From Rhodobacteraceae bacterium CG17_big_fil_post_rev_8_21_14_2_50_63_15 (GTDB lineage: Bacteria > Pseudomonadota > Alphaproteobacteria > Rhodobacterales > Rhodobacteraceae), in contig PFEY01000094.1 of assembly GCA_002783205.1 (NCBI GenBank), positions 962 through 64,961 of the forward strand: a stretch of 64,000 nucleotides of DNA, in the 5' to 3' direction. Below are positions 60,328 through 64,000 of this stretch, piece after piece. Position 1 is the stretch's first letter. Each line of letters starts with the position of its first letter. Below the pieces are notes generated by a model. That model was not told the DNA's origin. It ran no database searches and saw nothing but the letters and a program-made list of their open reading frames with translations. The position numbers and the translations under genes were made by a program.

Positions 60328-61683
60328 ATGACATTCGACTATGATCTTTTCGTGATTGGCGGCGGCTCTGGCGGGGTGCGCGCGGCGCGTGTGGCGGCGC
60401 AGGGCGGCGCGCGCGTGGCACTGGCCGAAGAGGACCGCTATGGCGGCACCTGCGTGATCCGGGGCTGTGTGCCTAAGAAACTGATGGTCTTTGCATCCGA
60501 ATATCCAACTGCAATGGCCGAGGCACAGGCCTATGGCTGGGCGGTTCAAACGGGTGCATTTGACTGGGATAGGTTCCGGAAGAAACTGCATATGGAACTC
60601 GACCGGCTGGAAGGCGTCTATCGCGGTGTTCTCCAGACCAACGGGGTCGAGACCTTTGACGCCCGAGCGCGGCTTGTGGATCCGCATACCGTTGAACTGC
60701 CCGATGGCACCAGAAAATGCGCCAAGCATATCCTGATCGCGACGGGCGGGCGGCCGGAGAAACCTGGCCTGCCAGGGGCGGAACACGGGATAACCTCGAA
60801 TGATATCTTTCATCTCGACTCGCTGCCCAAATCCATCCTGATCATCGGCGGCGGCTATATCGCCTGCGAATTCGCTTGTATTCTCAACGGTCTGGGCGTT
60901 CAGGTGACACAGTATTACCGCGGCGCGCAGATCCTGCGCGGCTTTGACGACGAGGCGCGTGGGCTGGTCTCTGACGAAATGATCCAATCGGGCGTCACCC
61001 TGCATCTGGGCACCAACATCCTGTCGATCGAGCCCGCCCCCGGTGGCTATCGCGTCAAGGCCACCAATGGCAGAGAGGCGGTTTTCGAAAAGGTGATGTT
61101 CGCCACCGGTCGCGCCCCCAATACAGAAGATCTCGGGCTGCAAGCGGCAGGCGTGGCCGTGGGTCGCAAGGGTGAGATCGTGGTCGACCGCTACAGCCAG
61201 ACCGGTGTGCCGTCGATCTACGCGATCGGCGACGTGACCGACCGGGTCAACCTTACGCCGGTAGCGATCCGTGACGGCATGGCCTTTGTCGAAACTGTGT
61301 TCAAGGGCAACCCGACTCCGGTCGATCATGTCCTGATCCCGACCGCAATCTTCACCCAGCCCGAGATGGGCACCGTGGGTCTGAGCGAGGAAGAGGCCCG
61401 TGACCGCGAGCCGATCGAAGTCTATGCCACGTCTTTTCGCCCGATGAAGAGCGCCTTTGCAGGCTGTCCGGACCGGGTGCTGATGAAACTGATCGTCAGC
61501 CAGACAACGCGAAAGGTTCTGGGCTGTCATATCGTTGCCCCCGGTGCGGGCGAATTGATCCAACTGGCGGGAATTGCGATCAAGATGGGCGCTGACAAAG
61601 AGGATTTCGACCGCACCGTGGCGGTGCATCCCACGATGTCCGAAGAACTTGTAACGATGAAAACCCCGGTGCGCGCGGGTTGA
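60328..61683 (+). CDS. gor: Glutathione-disulfide reductase
   Basis: 451 aa FAD flavoprotein of the pyridine nucleotide-disulfide oxidoreductase family. FAD-binding GGGSGGVRAARVAA, redox disulfide YGGTCVIRGCVPKKLM, NADPH-binding IIGGGYIACEFACI with an alanine-type GxGxxx variant, and active-site HPTMSEEL at the C-terminus. It keeps glutathione reduced for the several glutathione-dependent enzymes in the window. Operon with rpiA is likely, as in many alphaproteobacteria. Confidence 0.93.
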   Translation: MTFDYDLFVIGGGSGGVRAARVAAQGGARVALAEEDRYGGTCVIRGCVPKKLMVFASEYPTAMAEAQAYGWAVQTGAFDWDRFRKKLHMELDRLEGVYRGVLQTNGVETFDARARLVDPHTVELPDGTRKCAKHILIATGGRPEKPGLPGAEHGITSNDIFHLDSLPKSILIIGGGYIACEFACILNGLGVQVTQYYRGAQILRGFDDEARGLVSDEMIQSGVTLHLGTNILSIEPAPGGYRVKATNGREAVFEKVMFATGRAPNTEDLGLQAAGVAVGRKGEIVVDRYSQTGVPSIYAIGDVTDRVNLTPVAIRDGMAFVETVFKGNPTPVDHVLIPTAIFTQPEMGTVGLSEEEARDREPIEVYATSFRPMKSAFAGCPDRVLMKLIVSQTTRKVLGCHIVAPGAGELIQLAGIAIKMGADKEDFDRTVAVHPTMSEELVTMKTPVRAG

Positions 61684-61690
61684 TTTTTTG

Positions 61691-61705
61691 CCTGTGCTGC
61701 ACAGG
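61691..61705. repeat. Short palindrome between gor and hflK
   Basis: Perfect CCTGTG-CTG-CACAGG, 8 bp after the gor stop. A T6 run precedes rather than follows it on the plus strand, so it does not look like a gor terminator. A protein-binding site for hflK expression is possible. Confidence 0.35.
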
Positions 61706-61754
61706 TTAGTGAACAACAGCGTCAGAGTCGGGATAGAAGGGAAAGACAAAGCTT

Positions 61755-62903
61755 ATGGCAGGAAATTCTGGTGGCCCATGGGGCGGCGGCGGCAACTCTG
61801 GCGGCGGCGATGACCGCGACCGAAACACCGGTGGCGGAAGACGCCCGCCGGAAGGTGGCCCGCAACTGCCCGAGATCGACGAACTGGTGCGCAGAGGCCA
61901 AGACCGACTGCGCGTCCTGATGGGCGGGCGTGGCGGCGGCAACAGGGGCGGTGGTAACGCTGGCAGCGAAGGCCCACAATTAGGCAAGGGCACGATCGGG
62001 CTGGCCGTGCTTGGAGCGGTGGCGCTCTGGGCATTTGCCAGCGTCTACACGGTCAAACCGGAAGAACAGTCTGTCGAACTGTTCCTCGGCAAGTATTACA
62101 AGACCGGCAATCCCGGTTTGAACTTTGCGCCCTGGCCAGTGGTCACAGCCGAAGTGATGAATGTGACGTCGGAACGCACCGAGACGATCGGCAACCGGCA
62201 AGGCTCCAGCAATGACGGTCTGATGCTGACGACGGACGCCAATATCGTGGACATCAATTTTCAGGTGGTCTGGAACATTTCCGACCCGTCAAAGGCGCTG
62301 TTCAATATCCGTGATCCGCAACTAACCGTGCAGGCGGTCTCGGAATCGGTGATGCGCGAGATCATTGCCGCCTCGAACCTGTCGCCGATCCTCAACCGGG
62401 ACCGGGGCATCATTGCAGATACGGCCATGCAGAACATCCAGGAAACGATGGATGATTATGACAGCGGCATCCGTATCGTCCGGGTCAACCTCGACAAGGC
62501 CGATCCGCCACGCGACGTGATCGACAGCTTCCGCGAGGTGCAGGCCGCCGAGCAGGAACGCGACCGGCTGCAACGGCAGGCCGATGCCTATGCCAACCGC
62601 GTTCTTGCCGAAGCCCGCGGTCAGGCCGCGCAGATCCTCGAAGACTCCGAGGGATTTCGGGCGCGCGTGGTCAATGAGGCTTCGGGCGATGCAAGTCGCT
62701 TCACGTCTGTTCTCACAGAATATTCCAAGGCCCCTGAAGTGACGCGAAAGCGTCTTTATCTTGAAACCATGGAGCGGGTTCTGGGCGGCATCGACAAGAC
62801 CATTCTCGACGGCTCGGTCGTCGGCGGTGAGGGCGGCAGTAATGTCGTGCCTTATCTGCCGCTGAATGAGCTGCGTCGCAACACCACCGGAGAGGGGAAC
62901 TGA
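61755..62903 (+). CDS. hflK: HflK, SPFH-domain modulator of FtsH
   Basis: 382 aa. Bitopic membrane protein: a Gly/Arg/Asp-rich cytoplasmic head (about residues 1-75), one membrane helix (IGLAVLGAVALWAFASVYTV), then the periplasmic SPFH/Band-7 domain (EEQSVELFLGKYYKTGNPGLNFAPWP...) and a long amphipathic helix (VQAAEQERDRLQRQADAYANRV). HflK and HflC form a cage around FtsH hexamers and limit its proteolysis of membrane proteins. hflC follows at 4 bp. Confidence 0.94.
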   Translation: MAGNSGGPWGGGGNSGGGDDRDRNTGGGRRPPEGGPQLPEIDELVRRGQDRLRVLMGGRGGGNRGGGNAGSEGPQLGKGTIGLAVLGAVALWAFASVYTVKPEEQSVELFLGKYYKTGNPGLNFAPWPVVTAEVMNVTSERTETIGNRQGSSNDGLMLTTDANIVDINFQVVWNISDPSKALFNIRDPQLTVQAVSESVMREIIAASNLSPILNRDRGIIADTAMQNIQETMDDYDSGIRIVRVNLDKADPPRDVIDSFREVQAAEQERDRLQRQADAYANRVLAEARGQAAQILEDSEGFRARVVNEASGDASRFTSVLTEYSKAPEVTRKRLYLETMERVLGGIDKTILDGSVVGGEGGSNVVPYLPLNELRRNTTGEGN

Positions 62904-62907
62904 GATC

Positions 62908-63786
62908 ATGGGCAAGGCAAAGATTTTCATCCCTTTTGTGGTCGTGATCCTGTTTCTGGGTTTGTCCTCGGTTTTCGTGGTCGATGAACGCGAGAAGGCT
63001 TTGGTGTTGCAATTCGGCCAGATCAAGGCGGTCAAGGAAGACCCGGGCCTGTCGTTCAAGATACCCTTCATTCAGGAGGTCGTGCGCTATGACGCCCGCA
63101 TCCTGTCGCTTGACACCGACACGATCGAAGTGACGCCCTCGGACGATCGCCGGCTGGTGGTCGATGCCTTTGCCCGCTACCGGATCCGGGACGTGGTTCA
63201 GTTCCGTCAGGCCGTGGGTATCGGAGGCCTCCGGGTCGCCGAGGACCGGCTTTCCTCGATCCTCAACGCCCAGATCCGCGAGGTGTTGGGGGCTGATCAG
63301 GTCACGTCGGATACGATCCTGTCGCAAGATCGCCGCGAGCTGATGCGACGCATTCAGAGGCAGTCACAGCGCAGCGCCGAAGGCCTTGGCCTTGATGTGG
63401 TGGACGTGCGTCTGAAACAGACCAACCTGCCCGACCAGAACCTCGAGGCCACCTTTGCCCGGATGCGGGCCGAACGCGAGCGCGAAGCGGCCGACGAGAT
63501 CGCCCGCGGCAACGAGGCCGCGCAGCGTGTCCGGGCGCTCGCCGACCGCACGGTGACCGAGACGCTGTCGGATGCCGAACGGCAGGCGCAGGTGGTCCGG
63601 GGCGAGGCCGATGCCGAACGCAACGCGATCTTTGCCGAGGCCTTTGGCGCCGATCCCGAATTCTTCGCCTTCTACCGCTCGCTTCAGGCGTATGAAAATG
63701 CATTGCAGTCCGGAAATTCCTCGATCGTGATGACGCAGGACAGCGAATTCTTCGACTACATGCGCTCGGGCAATGCTCCGGAATGA
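62908..63786 (+). CDS. hflC: HflC, SPFH-domain modulator of FtsH
   Basis: 292 aa partner of HflK. An N-terminal membrane helix (FIPFVVVILFLGLSSVFVV) leads into the SPFH domain (DEREKALVLQFGQIKAVKEDPGLSFKIPF) and helices rich in Glu, Arg and Ala (MRAEREREAADEIARGNEAAQRVRALAD), ending MTQDSEFFDYMRSG as in the family. The start was placed 5 bp after the hflK stop; an ATG upstream in frame would overlap hflK. Overlaps the next gene by ATGA. Confidence 0.94.
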   Translation: MGKAKIFIPFVVVILFLGLSSVFVVDEREKALVLQFGQIKAVKEDPGLSFKIPFIQEVVRYDARILSLDTDTIEVTPSDDRRLVVDAFARYRIRDVVQFRQAVGIGGLRVAEDRLSSILNAQIREVLGADQVTSDTILSQDRRELMRRIQRQSQRSAEGLGLDVVDVRLKQTNLPDQNLEATFARMRAEREREAADEIARGNEAAQRVRALADRTVTETLSDAERQAQVVRGEADAERNAIFAEAFGADPEFFAFYRSLQAYENALQSGNSSIVMTQDSEFFDYMRSGNAPE

Positions 63787-63980
63787 TTGAAACTGCGCTT
63801 CTGGCCCTAGGGCTGGTGCTGATCGTCGAGGGGCTGGTCTATGCACTGGCCCCTTCGCTTGTCGATCAGATGCTCGTGGCGCTTGCGGCACTCCCGCCCG
63901 AGGCCCGCCGCCTGATGGGTCTTCTTGCACTGGTGCTCGGGCTGGCAATGGTCTGGGGGGCCAAGAGCCTTGGGGCCTGA
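63783..63980 (+). CDS. DUF2065 small membrane protein
   Basis: 65 aa with two hydrophobic helices (ALLALGLVLIVEGLVYALAP and LMGLLALVLGLAMVWG) separated by a short Pro/Arg loop: the DUF2065 (YjeT-like) family. In many proteobacteria such a gene follows hflKC; function unknown. The ATG overlaps the hflC TGA. In related genomes a degP-type protease follows, which would be just outside the window. Confidence 0.85.
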   Translation: MIETALLALGLVLIVEGLVYALAPSLVDQMLVALAALPPEARRLMGLLALVLGLAMVWGAKSLGA

Positions 63981-64000
63981 TCGCCAAGGCTCTTGCCTTC

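Noticed and set aside
61684-61710. T-rich stretch and palindrome after gor as an intrinsic terminator
   Set aside because: The T run comes before the stem on the plus strand, and no minus-strand gene ends here.
1-64000. tRNA, rRNA, CRISPR arrays, insertion sequences, prophage, replication origin
   Set aside because: None seen: no cloverleaf-like segments, no regularly spaced repeats, no transposase, integrase or phage structural genes.

Overview
This window looks like an ordinary chromosomal segment of a Roseobacter-group alphaproteobacterium (Rhodobacteraceae). It is GC-rich and densely packed, with many 4-13 bp gene overlaps. It carries the alphaproteobacterial division-site ATPase mipZ, a serC leader of alphaproteobacterial type, a GTTC-N7-GTTC SOS box, DUF2794, DUF1285, IalB and DUF2065 genes, and short intergenic repeats of a kind I associate with this family. 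I see no rRNA, tRNA, CRISPR array, insertion sequence, prophage or plasmid origin. I could not compute codon use or run any search; names rest on recognised motifs and overall protein character.

Layout. 1-2.3 kb: divergent serC/serB (serine synthesis) with a structured serC leader. 2.3-9.6 kb: mostly minus-strand genes, including an EF-hand protein, an asparaginase family protein, a DUF4139 protein, asd, an MFS transporter and a histone-deacetylase-like amidohydrolase, plus plus-strand ialB. 9.8-13.1 kb: rsfS-rlmH, mscL, an alpha/beta hydrolase and a DMT exporter. 14.4-21.1 kb: a four-gene moxR/DUF58/DUF4159/membrane-protein operon. 22.4-26.4 kb: glcDEF (glycolate oxidase). 26.4-30 kb: tandem trypsin-like proteases, an Hsp20 gene and a four-domain secreted protein. 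30-36 kb: a succinate-semialdehyde dehydrogenase-like gene, a KynB-like hydrolase, small conserved genes, an ArsR-type regulator and imuB lying directly behind an SOS box. 36-43 kb: glutathione-dependent formaldehyde dehydrogenase, YghU, a NYN-LOTUS protein, a CoA-transferase, CoxG, RidA and aroA. 43-50 kb: an SDR, a RecD-like helicase, mipZ, 5-formyl-THF cyclo-ligase, a DMT transporter, a VOC protein, an HpcH aldolase and glucokinase. 50.2-59.3 kb: hydroxyproline uptake and catabolism. 59.5-64 kb: rpiA-gor, then hflK-hflC-DUF2065.

The most coherent accessory system is the hydroxyproline block. Nine minus-strand genes encode an ABC amino-acid transporter (binding protein, two permeases, ATPase), a DHDPS-type deaminase, 4-hydroxyproline 2-epimerase, a FAD D-amino-acid dehydrogenase, an enolase-superfamily cis-3-hydroxyproline dehydratase and a Ser/Thr-type proline-racemase homologue (probable trans-3-hydroxyproline dehydratase). 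A divergent FCD-GntR regulator shares an intergenic region containing a perfect ATATTG-N4-CAATAT palindrome. Together they should import and degrade 4-hydroxy- and both 3-hydroxy-L-prolines. The final 2-oxoglutarate-semialdehyde dehydrogenase and the pyrroline-2-carboxylate reductase are not in the block.

The points I would recheck first are: imuB without imuA or dnaE2 next to it and with two inverted intergenic repeats upstream; the YbaY-MliC-COG3650-META fusion protein; the 19-codon frame coupled to rsfS; the Ser/Thr active-site pair; and the nested repeats upstream of mipZ. I did not find a clearly new multi-gene system.
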